Source: Lichenicoccus sp965213775
Lineage (GTDB): Bacteria; Pseudomonadota; Alphaproteobacteria; Acetobacterales; Acetobacteraceae
DNA: 64,000 nt
Assembly (NCBI GenBank): GCA_965213775.1
Contig: CBDCAC010000004.1
Coordinates: 1 to 64,000 of the forward strand
Direction of reading: 5' to 3'
Shown here: positions 1 to 8,339 of the stretch, piece after piece
Position numbering within the stretch: the stretch's first letter is position 1
Layout of the letters: the number at the start of each line of letters is the position of its first letter
Program-made: the position numbers and the translations under genes
The notes under the pieces: generated by a model
Databases searched by the model: none
Seen by the model: the letters and a program-made list of their open reading frames with translations, nothing else
What the model was told of the DNA's origin: nothing

Positions 1-1
1 A

Positions 2-532
2 CCGGTCGCCGCCTTCCTCGAGATGCTGCAGGGCGAGCCGGTCGAGCTGGTCGGACATTCGCTGGGCGGGGCGGTGGCGGCGCGGGTGGCGCGCGGCGCG
101 CCGTCGCGGGTGCGCCGGCTGACGCTGCTGGCGCCGGTGGGGCTGGACCGCGGCATCGACGTCGACTTCGTCCGCGGCATCGTGCGCGCCCGCGCCAGCG
201 GCGGGCTGCAGCACCTGCTGCGCCGGCTGTCGGTGCGCCCCGCCTCGCTGACCGCGCCGCAGCTCGACGCGCTGGCCGCCGAGCTGTCGCGCGGGCGGCT
301 GGTCGGGCTCGCGGACGGGCTGGTCGACGAGGCCGGCCAGCAGGTCGACATCACCGGCGACCTGCGGGCGCTGGAGATGCCGTCGCGGCTGGTCTGGGGC
401 CTGCAGGACCGGATCATCCCCTGGACCCAGGTGCGCCAGGCCGGCAGCCGCACCGCGATCCACCTGATCGACGATGCCGGCCACGTGCCGCACTGGGACC
501 AGCCGGCGGAGGTCGCAGCCTTGTTCGACTAA
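2..532 (+). CDS. Acetoin dehydrogenase E2-like protein, C-terminal alpha/beta-hydrolase part (partial at window edge)
   Basis: The reading frame is open from the first bases of the window, so the N-terminus lies upstream. The visible part is an alpha/beta-hydrolase domain with the nucleophile elbow GHSLGG near its start, an Asp in the segment LQDRIIPW, and a late His in DAGHVPHW, which together form a plausible Ser-Asp-His triad. The ending, with 'W-D-Q-P-A-E-V-A-A-L', closely resembles the hydrolase-like C-terminus of AcoC, the dihydrolipoyl acetyltransferase of acetoin dehydrogenase. The lipoyl and E3-binding parts cannot be seen here, so a free-standing hydrolase remains possible. The gene ends 54 bases before an ABC importer and SDR cassette on the same strand, which suggests a common catabolic locus. 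Confidence 0.7.
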   Translation, partial: PVAAFLEMLQGEPVELVGHSLGGAVAARVARGAPSRVRRLTLLAPVGLDRGIDVDFVRGIVRARASGGLQHLLRRLSVRPASLTAPQLDALAAELSRGRLVGLADGLVDEAGQQVDITGDLRALEMPSRLVWGLQDRIIPWTQVRQAGSRTAIHLIDDAGHVPHWDQPAEVAALFD

Positions 533-586
533 GTTGCCTGGACTGGCTTGCCGCAACGAAAATCATAACAGAACGGGAGGACAACC

Positions 587-1693
587 ATGAGCGATCGATC
601 AACGATCATCCAGCCGACGCGACGGCGCCTGCTGGGCGGGCTCGGCGCCGCGGCGGCCGCCGCGGGCGGGGTGCAGCTGGCGCAGTTCGCCCTCGGCAGC
701 GAGCCGGCGCGGGCGCAGAGCCAGGCCAAGCCGGTCAAGCTCGCGGTGGTGGCGCAGCAGATGTCGGCGCAGTCCGACCAGCGCAGCTGGAACGGCTTCC
801 AGCAGTGGCTGAAGAAGACCGGCTTCGACAAGAGCTGGCAGGTCGACATGACCGACGCCAAGGGCGATCCGGGCGCCCTGGTCAGCCAGATCGAGAACGC
901 CATCACCGCGAAGTCCGACGCGATCCTGGTGATGTACGGCACCCTGACCGCGGCGCACAGCGCGCTCGACGACCTCGGCCGCTCGAAGATCCCGTTCTTC
1001 AGCCTCGACAGCGGCTGGCAGTCGCCGGCGATCGCCGACATCACCAGCAACAACTGGGTGATGGGCGGCCAATACACCCAGTACATGGTCGACCGGCTGC
1101 TCGGCGACGGCAAGCAGAAGGCCAACATCTGCGCGGTGATCGCCAACTTCCATCACGGCACGCGCAAGCGCGGCAAGGTGATGCGCGCGGTGCTGACCGA
1201 GAACGAGTGGATCGGCCTGGAGGCCGAGCGGGTGATCCAGTACTCGGGCTTCTACGAGACCACGCAGAACGTGGTGAACGACTGGCTGGCGCGCTACGGC
1301 AACGACCTGGACGCGATCTGGTGCCCCTGGGACGAGCCCGGCATGGCAGCGGCCGAGGTGATCAAGTCGCGCAACATGCAGGACCGGATCTTCGTCGTCT
1401 CCGCCGACGGCGCATCGACCGCACTCGACCGCATGCGCGATCCGTCCTACCCGCTCAAGGCCACCACCGCGCAGGCGTTCGAGATCTGGGGCGCCTATAC
1501 CGGCTGGCTGATCAACGAGATCGTCGGCAAGGGACGGCCGTCCAAGGAGGTGGTGCCGGTGCCCACGGTCGAGTTCCCGGCACCGCTGCTGGTGAGCGGT
1601 GTCAACGTGCCGCCGCCCGGCACGCCGACCTACGAGGCGACAGACCTGTACTACATCTACCGCGACCGGGCGCTGTCCGGCATGAAGGCCTGA
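587..1693 (+). CDS. Sugar-type ABC transporter periplasmic substrate-binding protein (Peripla_BP_4, RbsB-like), Tat-exported
   Basis: A 368-residue periplasmic binding protein. The N-terminus has a twin-arginine signal (TRRRLLGG, then a long Ala/Gly-rich hydrophobic stretch ending near ARAQS), so export folded through Tat is likely. The body follows the RbsB-type two-lobe fold, with the motif KSDAILVMYGT in lobe one and ISADGAS-like VVSADGAS in lobe two. A GGGAGG Shine-Dalgarno sequence sits 7 bases before the ATG. It is the first gene of a binding protein, ATPase, permease and SDR series and presumably delivers its ligand to that permease. The ligand is not evident from sequence; the adjacent acoC-like gene makes a small polyol or acetoin-related compound a reasonable guess only. 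Confidence 0.88.
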   Translation: MSDRSTIIQPTRRRLLGGLGAAAAAAGGVQLAQFALGSEPARAQSQAKPVKLAVVAQQMSAQSDQRSWNGFQQWLKKTGFDKSWQVDMTDAKGDPGALVSQIENAITAKSDAILVMYGTLTAAHSALDDLGRSKIPFFSLDSGWQSPAIADITSNNWVMGGQYTQYMVDRLLGDGKQKANICAVIANFHHGTRKRGKVMRAVLTENEWIGLEAERVIQYSGFYETTQNVVNDWLARYGNDLDAIWCPWDEPGMAAAEVIKSRNMQDRIFVVSADGASTALDRMRDPSYPLKATTAQAFEIWGAYTGWLINEIVGKGRPSKEVVPVPTVEFPAPLLVSGVNVPPPGTPTYEATDLYYIYRDRALSGMKA

Positions 1694-1702
1694 GCGGTCT
1701 CA

Positions 1703-1724
1703 CGGGCGGGAGCGCTCCCGCCCG
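1703..1724 (+). promoter_or_regulatory. Perfect stem-loop between binding-protein and ATPase genes
   Basis: A fully symmetric 22-base inverted repeat (arms CGGGCGGGA and TCCCGCCCG around GCGC) lies 10 bases after the binding-protein stop and 16 bases before the ATPase start. Such hairpins after binding-protein genes commonly stabilise the upstream mRNA and reduce read-through, giving more binding protein than membrane components. There is no T-tract, so it is unlikely to be a complete intrinsic terminator. Confidence 0.6.
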
Positions 1725-1740
1725 CGGCCCTTGGCATGCC

Positions 1741-3249
1741 ATGACGAACGTTCCGCTGCTGCAGGCCCACGGGATCGGCAAGAGCTTCATGGCGACCCCG
1801 GCGCTCGCCGAGGTCGACCTGCGGCTGCATGCCGGCGAGATGCTGGCGCTCGTCGGCGCCAACGGTGCCGGCAAGTCGACGCTGGTGAAGGTCATCTGCG
1901 GCGCCGTGCTGCCGGACACCGGCACGCTGCGGTTCGGTGGCCGCGCGGTGCGGTTCCGCGGCGTCGCCGACGCGCTCGCCGCCGGCATCGCGGTGGCGCA
2001 CCAGCAGGTCTCGATCATCCGCCCGCTGAGTGGTGCCGAGAACATCATGCTGGGGCGCGAGCCGCTGCGGCGCGGGCTGATCGACGACCGCACGCTGATC
2101 CGCAGCGCCCAGCAGCTTGCCGACCGCTTCGGCGTGCGCATCGACCTCTCGCGCGAATGCGACACGCTGAGCCTGGGCGAGCTGAAGATCCTCGACATCC
2201 TCAAGGCGCTGGCCACCGGCCCGCGCATCCTGATCCTGGACGAGCCGACCGCCTCGCTGACGCTGGCCGAGACGCAGCGGCTGTTCGCCTTTCTTGCAGA
2301 CCTGAAGCGGCAGGGCCTCGGCATCGTGTTCATCTCGCACCATCTTAACGAGGTGTTCGCGCAGTGCGACCGCATCCTGGTGCTCAAGGACGGCCGCGCG
2401 GTGCATGAGGGCGCGGTCGCCGACGTCACGCTCAAGCAGGTGGTGCAGCTGATGGTCGGGCGCGCCATCGAGGCGACCGACTGGGCCAGCCACGCCGCCG
2501 TTGGCGACGGCGTGGACGACGTGATGGTGGCGGTGCGCGCACTCCGCGTCGGCCGGCTGGAGGTGCCCGAGCTCACGGTGCGCCGCGGCGAGGTGGTCGG
2601 CCTCGCCGGCGTGCTGGGAGCCGGTCAGACCGAGCTGCTGGAGTGCCTGGCCGGCGCCTCGCCGGCGGCCGCCGCACCTGGGTCGGTCCGGCTCGGCGCC
2701 CTGCCCCGCCTGCCGCGCAGCGTCGCCGAGGCGGTGGACCACGGCATCTACCTGGTCGCCGACGACCGGCTGCGCAAGGCGATGTTCCGCGGCCTGTCGA
2801 TCGAGGAAAACCTGCTGGCCGGCTCGCTGGCGCAGATCAGCCGCGGCGGCGTGGTGCGGCGCGGCCTGGCGCTGAGCATCGCGCGCGACATCATCGCCCG
2901 CCTGCGGGTGAAGTGCAGGGGGCCGCACCAGGAGGTGCTGCAGCTCTCCGGCGGCAACCAGCAGAAGGTCGTCTTCGGACGCTGGCTGGCGCGCATCGGC
3001 GACGCCGGTGCGCCGGTGCTGCTGCTGGACAACCCGACCGAGGGCGTCGATGTCGGCAGCAAGGCCGAGCTCTACGCGCTGATCCGCGACCTGGCGCAGC
3101 AGGGTGCTTCGGTGCTGATCGCGTCCGCCGAGTTCTCGGAGCTGATCGCGCTGTGCGACCGCGTGTACTGCATCGGCCACGGCCGGCTCGCCGCCTGCCT
3201 GCCGCGCGAGGCGCTCTCCGAAGACCGGCTCCTGCTGGAGGTGAACTGA
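1741..3249 (+). CDS. Sugar ABC transporter ATP-binding protein, two fused ABC domains (RbsA/XylG-like)
   Basis: A 502-residue duplicated ATPase energising the importer. The first half has Walker A GANGAGKST, the signature-like LSLGE and Walker B LILDEPTAS. The second half has a degenerate Walker A (GVLGAGQTE), a strong LSGGNQQK signature and LLLDNPTEGVDVG. This asymmetry is normal for RbsA-type proteins, where the second site is usually catalytically impaired. The ATG at 1741 starts immediately before the recognisable N-terminus; the frame is open further upstream but only as a shadow of the binding-protein gene. The permease follows after 2 bases. Confidence 0.92.
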   Translation: MTNVPLLQAHGIGKSFMATPALAEVDLRLHAGEMLALVGANGAGKSTLVKVICGAVLPDTGTLRFGGRAVRFRGVADALAAGIAVAHQQVSIIRPLSGAENIMLGREPLRRGLIDDRTLIRSAQQLADRFGVRIDLSRECDTLSLGELKILDILKALATGPRILILDEPTASLTLAETQRLFAFLADLKRQGLGIVFISHHLNEVFAQCDRILVLKDGRAVHEGAVADVTLKQVVQLMVGRAIEATDWASHAAVGDGVDDVMVAVRALRVGRLEVPELTVRRGEVVGLAGVLGAGQTELLECLAGASPAAAAPGSVRLGALPRLPRSVAEAVDHGIYLVADDRLRKAMFRGLSIEENLLAGSLAQISRGGVVRRGLALSIARDIIARLRVKCRGPHQEVLQLSGGNQQKVVFGRWLARIGDAGAPVLLLDNPTEGVDVGSKAELYALIRDLAQQGASVLIASAEFSELIALCDRVYCIGHGRLAACLPREALSEDRLLLEVN

Positions 3250-3251
3250 CC

Positions 3252-4235
3252 ATGTCCGCTGCTGCGTCCGGCGCCGCCACGCGCCGCTTCGAGATCGGCC
3301 AGGCGGCCTCGCGCTACGGCACCGTCGGTGCCGCGATCCTGATCTTCGCGGTGTTCGCGCTGGCCAGCGGCCGCTTCGTCTCGGCGGCCAACATCAGCAA
3401 CATCCTGGTGCAGATCTCGGTGCTGATGGTGATCTCGTCCGGGTTGACGGTGGCGGTGGCGAGCGGCGAGTTCGACCTCTCGGTCGGCCAGGTCGCCGGC
3501 CTGTCCGGCGTGCTGGTGGCGGGGCTGATGGTCTGGTCGGGACTGCCGATCGCGCTGGCAATCGCGCTCGCGGTGCTGGCCGGCATCGTGATCGGCCTCG
3601 TCAACGGGCTGCTGGTCACCCGGCTGCGCATCCCCTCGCTGATCGCCACCCTGGCGATGGGGCCGATCGCGCTCGGGCTCAACTACGCCTATGACGGCGG
3701 CGATTCGATCTATTCCAGCTTCCCGCCGGCGTTCTACGTGATCGCGACCGGGCGGGTGGCGGGGCTGGTGCCGGTGCCGATCCTGATCGCGCTGGTGGTG
3801 GTCACGGCATTCTACGTGCTGGTCAACCGCACCCGCCTCGGCCGCGCCGTGGTGGCGACCGGCTCGAACCTGCAGGCCGCACGGCTGTCCGGCATCAGCG
3901 TCAATCGCTGCCGCGTCCTGGCGCTGACGCTGTCCTCGTCCGGGGCGGCGATGGGCGGCATCATGCTGACCGCGCGCCTCGGCACCGGCCAGCCCGGCGC
4001 CGGCGAGCCCTACCTGATGGACAGCCTGACCGCGGTGTTCCTCGGCATGACCGCCTTCAAGCCAGGCCGCGCCACGGTGCAAGGCACGCTGGTCGGGGTC
4101 ATCATCATCGGCATGCTGGATAACGGGCTCAACCTGCTCGGCGCGCCGTTCTACCTGCAAAACGAGGTGCGCGGCGTGGTGATGGTCGCTGCCGTCAGCC
4201 TCGCGGTGCTGCGCGGCGAGATCCGCTTCTTCTGA
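3252..4235 (+). CDS. Sugar ABC transporter permease (RbsC/BPD_transp_2 family)
   Basis: A 327-residue inner-membrane permease with about eight to ten hydrophobic segments. The conserved family stretch running from 'SGLTVAVASGEFDLSVGQV' onward is present, as is the C-terminal region with 'GTLVGVIIIGMLDNGLNL'. The ATG lies 2 bases after the ATPase stop, so translation is probably coupled. It should form a homodimer with the ATPase and receive ligand from the Tat-exported binding protein. The transported compound is not determined by sequence. Confidence 0.9.
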   Translation: MSAAASGAATRRFEIGQAASRYGTVGAAILIFAVFALASGRFVSAANISNILVQISVLMVISSGLTVAVASGEFDLSVGQVAGLSGVLVAGLMVWSGLPIALAIALAVLAGIVIGLVNGLLVTRLRIPSLIATLAMGPIALGLNYAYDGGDSIYSSFPPAFYVIATGRVAGLVPVPILIALVVVTAFYVLVNRTRLGRAVVATGSNLQAARLSGISVNRCRVLALTLSSSGAAMGGIMLTARLGTGQPGAGEPYLMDSLTAVFLGMTAFKPGRATVQGTLVGVIIIGMLDNGLNLLGAPFYLQNEVRGVVMVAAVSLAVLRGEIRFF

Positions 4236-4246
4236 GGGAGGACGAG

Positions 4247-5005
4247 ATGGCAGACGCAAACGGCCGCACGGCCCTGGTCACCGGCGCCAGCCGCGGCATC
4301 GGCCGCGCGATCGCGCTCGGCCTCGCGCGCGACGGCTTCGACGTGGTGGTCAACGACATCGCGCGACAGCGCGACGAGCTCGAGGCGGTGGCCGCCGAGA
4401 TCGACGCGACCGGCCGTCGCGGCATCGCCCTGTTCGCCGACGTGAGCGACGCGGCCGCGGTGCGCGCGATGGTCGACGAGGCGATCGCGCGGGCGGGACG
4501 GATCGACGCGGTGGTCAACAATGCCGGCATCCTGATCTCGGGCACAGTCGAGGAACTGCCGGAGCAGCACTGGAACGCGGTGATGGACGTCAACGCCAAG
4601 GGAACGTTCCTGGTGGTGCAGGCGCTGCTGCCGCACATGCGCGCCGCCGGCTACGGACGCATCGTCAACATCGCCTCGATCGGCGGCAAGCACGGCGCGC
4701 CGGAGCAGGCGCACTACTCGGCCAGCAAGGCCGCGATCATGGGCTTCACCCGGGTGCTGGCTCAGGAGGTGGGACCGTTCGGCATCACCGCCAACTGCGT
4801 CTGCCCGGGCATCATCGTCACCGACATGGGCCGCACCAACCTGTCGGACCAGACCAATGTCGACCGCTGGGTCGGCGTCACCGCGCTGCGCCGCCTGGGG
4901 CAGCCCGAGGACGTCGTGGGACCGGCCTGCTTCCTCGCCTCCGATGCGTCCGCCTTCGTCACCGGCCAGTCGCTGAACGTGTGCGGCGGCATCGTGCTGA
5001 GCTGA
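4247..5005 (+). CDS. SDR-family NAD(P)-dependent oxidoreductase
   Basis: A 252-residue classical short-chain dehydrogenase. It has the cofactor-binding TGASRGIG motif near residue 15, NNAG at the end of strand 4, the catalytic Ser in NIASIGG and the YSASK catalytic pair. A GGGAGG ribosome-binding site precedes the ATG, and the gene starts 11 bases after the permease stop, so it belongs to the same transcript. Given the importer and the acoC-like gene upstream, oxidation or reduction of an imported polyol, or of acetoin, is a sensible inference. Annotation as a 3-oxoacyl-ACP reductase would reflect family resemblance only. Confidence 0.88.
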   Translation: MADANGRTALVTGASRGIGRAIALGLARDGFDVVVNDIARQRDELEAVAAEIDATGRRGIALFADVSDAAAVRAMVDEAIARAGRIDAVVNNAGILISGTVEELPEQHWNAVMDVNAKGTFLVVQALLPHMRAAGYGRIVNIASIGGKHGAPEQAHYSASKAAIMGFTRVLAQEVGPFGITANCVCPGIIVTDMGRTNLSDQTNVDRWVGVTALRRLGQPEDVVGPACFLASDASAFVTGQSLNVCGGIVLS

Positions 5006-5075
5006 CCGCCCGGGCCGGCTGGCGCCGGTCCCGCCGGCAGCGCAAGCTGCGGGGTCGGGAGGATCGGGACATGGC

Positions 5076-5735
5076 ATGGCGATACGGCCGATGGCGGTGA
5101 CGGCCCTGATGTCGCAGCTCGTGCTCTCCGCCTGCTCGGTGGTCGGCATACGCGACGGCACGCCCGAGCCCGCGGCCAGCGTGATCGGCCATGTCGGGCG
5201 GGTGGAGATACGCCGCTACGCGCCGGTGCTGGTCGCCGAGACCACGGTGCAGGGCGGCGAGCAGGATGTCCGCGCCGAGGGCTTCCGTCGTCTGGCCGCC
5301 TACATCTTCGGCCGCAACCGTGGCCACGCCGCGATCGGCAGGACGGCGGCGAGCGCGCAGGCCGCTCCTGAGAAGATCGCCATGACCGCGCCGGTGGCGC
5401 AGAGCCGGACCGAGCTACCGGGTGCTGCCGACCAGAGCTGGATCATCCGCTTCTTCCTGCCCGCCGGGATGAACGAGGCCGACGCGCCGCGGCCGCTCGA
5501 TCCGCGGGTCACGCTCCGGCTGGTGCCGGCGCGCACCATGGCGGTGCTGCGCTTCTCGGGCATCGCGACGCCGGCCGCGGTGGCCGCCCAGGCGGCGCAG
5601 CTGGATGCGGCGCTGGCGCGTGGGGACTGGCGGGCGGACGGCGCGCTGGCGACCTGGTTCTACGATCCGCCCTGGGCGCTGCCGCCGTTCCGACGCAACG
5701 AGGTGGCGCGCCCGGTGCGTCCGGCGTCGCCGTGA
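5076..5735 (+). CDS. SOUL-family haem-binding lipoprotein
   Basis: A 219-residue protein with an N-terminal hydrophobic segment ending in a lipobox-like LSAC (Cys about residue 20), so it is probably a lipoprotein. The SOUL/HBP fold is indicated by VEIRRYAPVLVAE, the conserved EKIAMTAPV stretch and the strand pattern leading to MAVLRFSG. SOUL proteins bind haem or related tetrapyrroles; the physiological role of bacterial members is poorly defined. It ends 3 bases before the convergent adenylation gene. An alternative downstream ATG at 5091 would shorten the signal peptide. Confidence 0.82.
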   Translation: MAIRPMAVTALMSQLVLSACSVVGIRDGTPEPAASVIGHVGRVEIRRYAPVLVAETTVQGGEQDVRAEGFRRLAAYIFGRNRGHAAIGRTAASAQAAPEKIAMTAPVAQSRTELPGAADQSWIIRFFLPAGMNEADAPRPLDPRVTLRLVPARTMAVLRFSGIATPAAVAAQAAQLDAALARGDWRADGALATWFYDPPWALPPFRRNEVARPVRPASP

Positions 5736-5738
5736 GCG

Positions 5739-7289
5739 TCAGCGCGGCGCGCGCGCTGCGGCCTCGACCGAGGCGCGGTCGATCTTGCCGTTGATCGTGA
5801 GAGGGTAGCCGTCGAGCTGGCGGAACGCAGCCGGGACGTGGCTGACCGGCAGCAGGTCGTGGCACCGGCGGCGTAGCTGCGCGGTCTCGAGCGTGCGGTT
5901 GCCGACCGTCTTGAAGGTCGCGAGCAGGAAGCGGTCCTCGCTCCGGCTGACGGTCAGGACGACGCAGGTCTCGATCTCCGGCAGCGTCAGGATCGCCGCC
6001 TCGACCTCCTCCAGCTCGATGCGCACGCCGTTCACCTTCACCTGCTGGTCGGCGCGTCCCTGGAAGGTGAGCGCGCCGCTGCCGCGGTCCAGCTCGACCA
6101 GGTCGCCGGTGCGGTAGAACGCGGTGGGCACGCCCGCCACGGCCAGGGTGAAGAACGGGTCCTTGGACCGCGGGGCCAGGTAGCCGTCCGACACCTGGGC
6201 GCCGCCGATGCAGAGCACCCCGCTCACCACGTCGTCGCGCGCGGAGAGCTGCTCGATCATGAAGATCGTGTTCGCGGAGGGGGCGCCGAGCTCGATCCTG
6301 GCCGCGTCGCGCGGCACCAGCCAGTTCGCGACCGCGAGCGTGGTCTCGGCCGGGCCGTACGAGTTGCGCAGCGCGCAGCACGGCAGGCGCTCGTGGAACC
6401 GGTGCGCCAGCGCCGGCGCCCAGGATTCGCCGCCGCAGAACATCACCCGCAGCCGGTTGCGAGCGACGAAGTCGGGCCGGTCGAGCAGCCCCTTCAGCAG
6501 GCTCGGCACGAAGCCGGCGATGGTGACGCCCTCGGCGACCAGCAGGTCGGCCACGTCGCGCAGGTCGAAGAACCGGTCCTGCGGGTAGATCACGAGCAGG
6601 CAGCCGGCGACGAGGGGCAGCACGAACTCCCAGACATGCACGTCGAAGGCGAGCGAGCTCTTGAACAGGATCGCATCCGCCGCCGTCGGCATGAGCATCT
6701 GCCGCATGACCTCGATCCGGTTCAGCAGCGAGCGGTGCGAGATCAGCGCCGCCTTCGGCGTGCCGGAGGTGCCGGAGGTGTGGGCGACGTAGCAGCACGC
6801 CGCCGGCGGCCGCATCCCGGCGTCCGTGCGCAGCAGGACGGACAGCGCGCGCTCGTCCAGGCAGAGTGACGAGGCCACCGCGTAGCCGACGAACCTCGCG
6901 GGATCGCCGTCGGTGATGATCGCGTCCGGCGCGCAGCCATCGATCATCGCGGTCAGCCGCGCCAGCGGCAGATCGGTCGCCAGCGGCACGTAGCTGGAGC
7001 CGTGGCTCCAGACCGCGAGCACCGCCTGCAGCATCGCCGCCGAGCGCGCGACGTGCACCCCGATCCTGCACCCCTGCGGCAGGCGCTCGAACCGCGCGAC
7101 GCCGAGCAGCAGCTCCGCGCCGCTCAGCGACCGGCCGCGCCACCTCACGCGAGGCGCGTGCGGCGTCTCGCGCAGGGACGCCTCGATCGCGGTCCAGATG
7201 GTGCCCGGAGCCACCTCCAGCCGCGGGCCGTGCAGCAACCATGCCGGCGATGCGTCGGCGGTGCCGCACGGGACCGCGTGCGGCGTCAT
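5739..7289 (-). CDS. Stand-alone NRPS-type adenylation protein (AMP-binding)
   Basis: A 516-residue protein made of one adenylation domain. Core motifs are visible in order: A3 (HTSGTSGTPK), A4 (AFDVHVWEF), A5 (NSYGPAETT), A7 (YRTGDLVE), A8 (GRADQQVKVNGVRIELEEVE) and A10 (INGKID). The Asp of A4, equivalent to GrsA Asp235, is present, which fits activation of an alpha-amino acid. Other readable pocket positions are Val (236), Trp (239), Ser (322), Leu (330) and Ala (331); I do not recognise the specificity. There is no carrier or condensation domain, so its partner is presumably the carrier-thioesterase protein encoded just upstream, whose stop codon it overlaps (ATGA). It is the last gene of a five-gene operon. 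Confidence 0.85.
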   Translation of the reverse strand: MTPHAVPCGTADASPAWLLHGPRLEVAPGTIWTAIEASLRETPHAPRVRWRGRSLSGAELLLGVARFERLPQGCRIGVHVARSAAMLQAVLAVWSHGSSYVPLATDLPLARLTAMIDGCAPDAIITDGDPARFVGYAVASSLCLDERALSVLLRTDAGMRPPAACCYVAHTSGTSGTPKAALISHRSLLNRIEVMRQMLMPTAADAILFKSSLAFDVHVWEFVLPLVAGCLLVIYPQDRFFDLRDVADLLVAEGVTIAGFVPSLLKGLLDRPDFVARNRLRVMFCGGESWAPALAHRFHERLPCCALRNSYGPAETTLAVANWLVPRDAARIELGAPSANTIFMIEQLSARDDVVSGVLCIGGAQVSDGYLAPRSKDPFFTLAVAGVPTAFYRTGDLVELDRGSGALTFQGRADQQVKVNGVRIELEEVEAAILTLPEIETCVVLTVSRSEDRFLLATFKTVGNRTLETAQLRRRCHDLLPVSHVPAAFRQLDGYPLTINGKIDRASVEAAARAPR

Positions 7290-8326
7290 GCGCCGGCGGC
7301 CTCGAGGTGCCGGTTCAACGCCGCGGCCAGCAGCACGACGTCGTCGCGGATCATGGAGTTGTGGTCTCCCGCGATCCGCTCGATGGTGAGCCCGCGCACC
7401 AGGGGCCGCCAGATCGGACGCGGGTCGGACGGCAACGCATGACTCCTGATCGCGGGCTGGAAGAACACGATCTCGCCGGCGAGTCCGGACGGTCGGTAGC
7501 TGTGCATCGCGAGCTTGTTCATCAGGCTGACCTCGGCGACGGCGCGCGGAAGCCGCGGATCGTCGAAATCCTGCGGCATCACCGCCTGGCCGCGCAGCGT
7601 GCGCAGCCGGATCATCAGGTTCTGCCGAATGGCCGCGAGCAGCGCCCGGCGCTGGCCGGCGGGTGCACGGATCACCCGCCCGAGGCGGGACCACAGACGC
7701 CGGAGCGTGATGCCGTCGTCGGGATAGGAATCGATGAGCCCGAGGAAGCATACCTCCAGGCCGCGCTGCTTGAGCTGGCAGGTGATCTCGTAGGCGACCA
7801 GGCCGCCGAACGAGTAGCCCACCAGGCGGTACGGCCCGTCCGGCTGCACCCTCAGGATCTCGTCGAGATAGGCGCCCGCCATCGCCTCGATCGACCGGTG
7901 CGGCGTCGCGTTGCACAGCCCGAACGCCTGGACGCCGTAGACGGTGAACGCGCCGTCGATCTGCCTGGCGAGCTGGCGCAGCTCGATCGACGATCCGCCC
8001 AGGCCGTGCACCAGGAACAGGCAGGCCGGGGTGGTGCCTCGGCGCAGCGAGATCAGCGGCGAGAAGCTGGGCAGACCCTGATCGGCGAGCAGTGCGGTCA
8101 TGGCGTCGACGCTCGGGGCGTCGTAGATCGCGGCGACCGGCAGCTGGTATCCCGTCATCCGCTCGATCTCGAGGATCAGCGGGATGGCGAGCATCGAGGT
8201 GCCGCCGAGATCGAAGAAACTCTCATCCGACCGCACGGCGGAGCAGTCCAGCAGCTCCTCGAAGATCTCGGTCAGCAGCCGGCGCGTCGCGCACGCGTCC
8301 TGCCCGTCGCCCTGGAGCGCGATCAT
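7286..8326 (-). CDS. Peptidyl-carrier protein / thioesterase didomain protein
   Basis: A 346-residue protein. Residues about 10-85 form a phosphopantetheine carrier domain with the acceptor Ser44 in FFDLGGTSM. Residues about 95-340 form a type I thioesterase with the oxyanion motif VHGLGG and the nucleophile Ser172 in GYSFGG; a late His lies in AGDHNSM. The usual NRPS terminal module is C-A-PCP-TE; here PCP-TE is separate and the A domain is the next gene, with no condensation domain visible. The adenylation protein probably loads this carrier and the TE releases the product. Neighbouring enzymes suggest a sulfur- or homoserine-derived amino acid as the tethered group. Confidence 0.85.
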   Translation of the reverse strand: MIALQGDGQDACATRRLLTEIFEELLDCSAVRSDESFFDLGGTSMLAIPLILEIERMTGYQLPVAAIYDAPSVDAMTALLADQGLPSFSPLISLRRGTTPACLFLVHGLGGSSIELRQLARQIDGAFTVYGVQAFGLCNATPHRSIEAMAGAYLDEILRVQPDGPYRLVGYSFGGLVAYEITCQLKQRGLEVCFLGLIDSYPDDGITLRRLWSRLGRVIRAPAGQRRALLAAIRQNLMIRLRTLRGQAVMPQDFDDPRLPRAVAEVSLMNKLAMHSYRPSGLAGEIVFFQPAIRSHALPSDPRPIWRPLVRGLTIERIAGDHNSMIRDDVVLLAAALNRHLEAAGA

Positions 8327-8339
8327 CCCTGGGCCTCGA

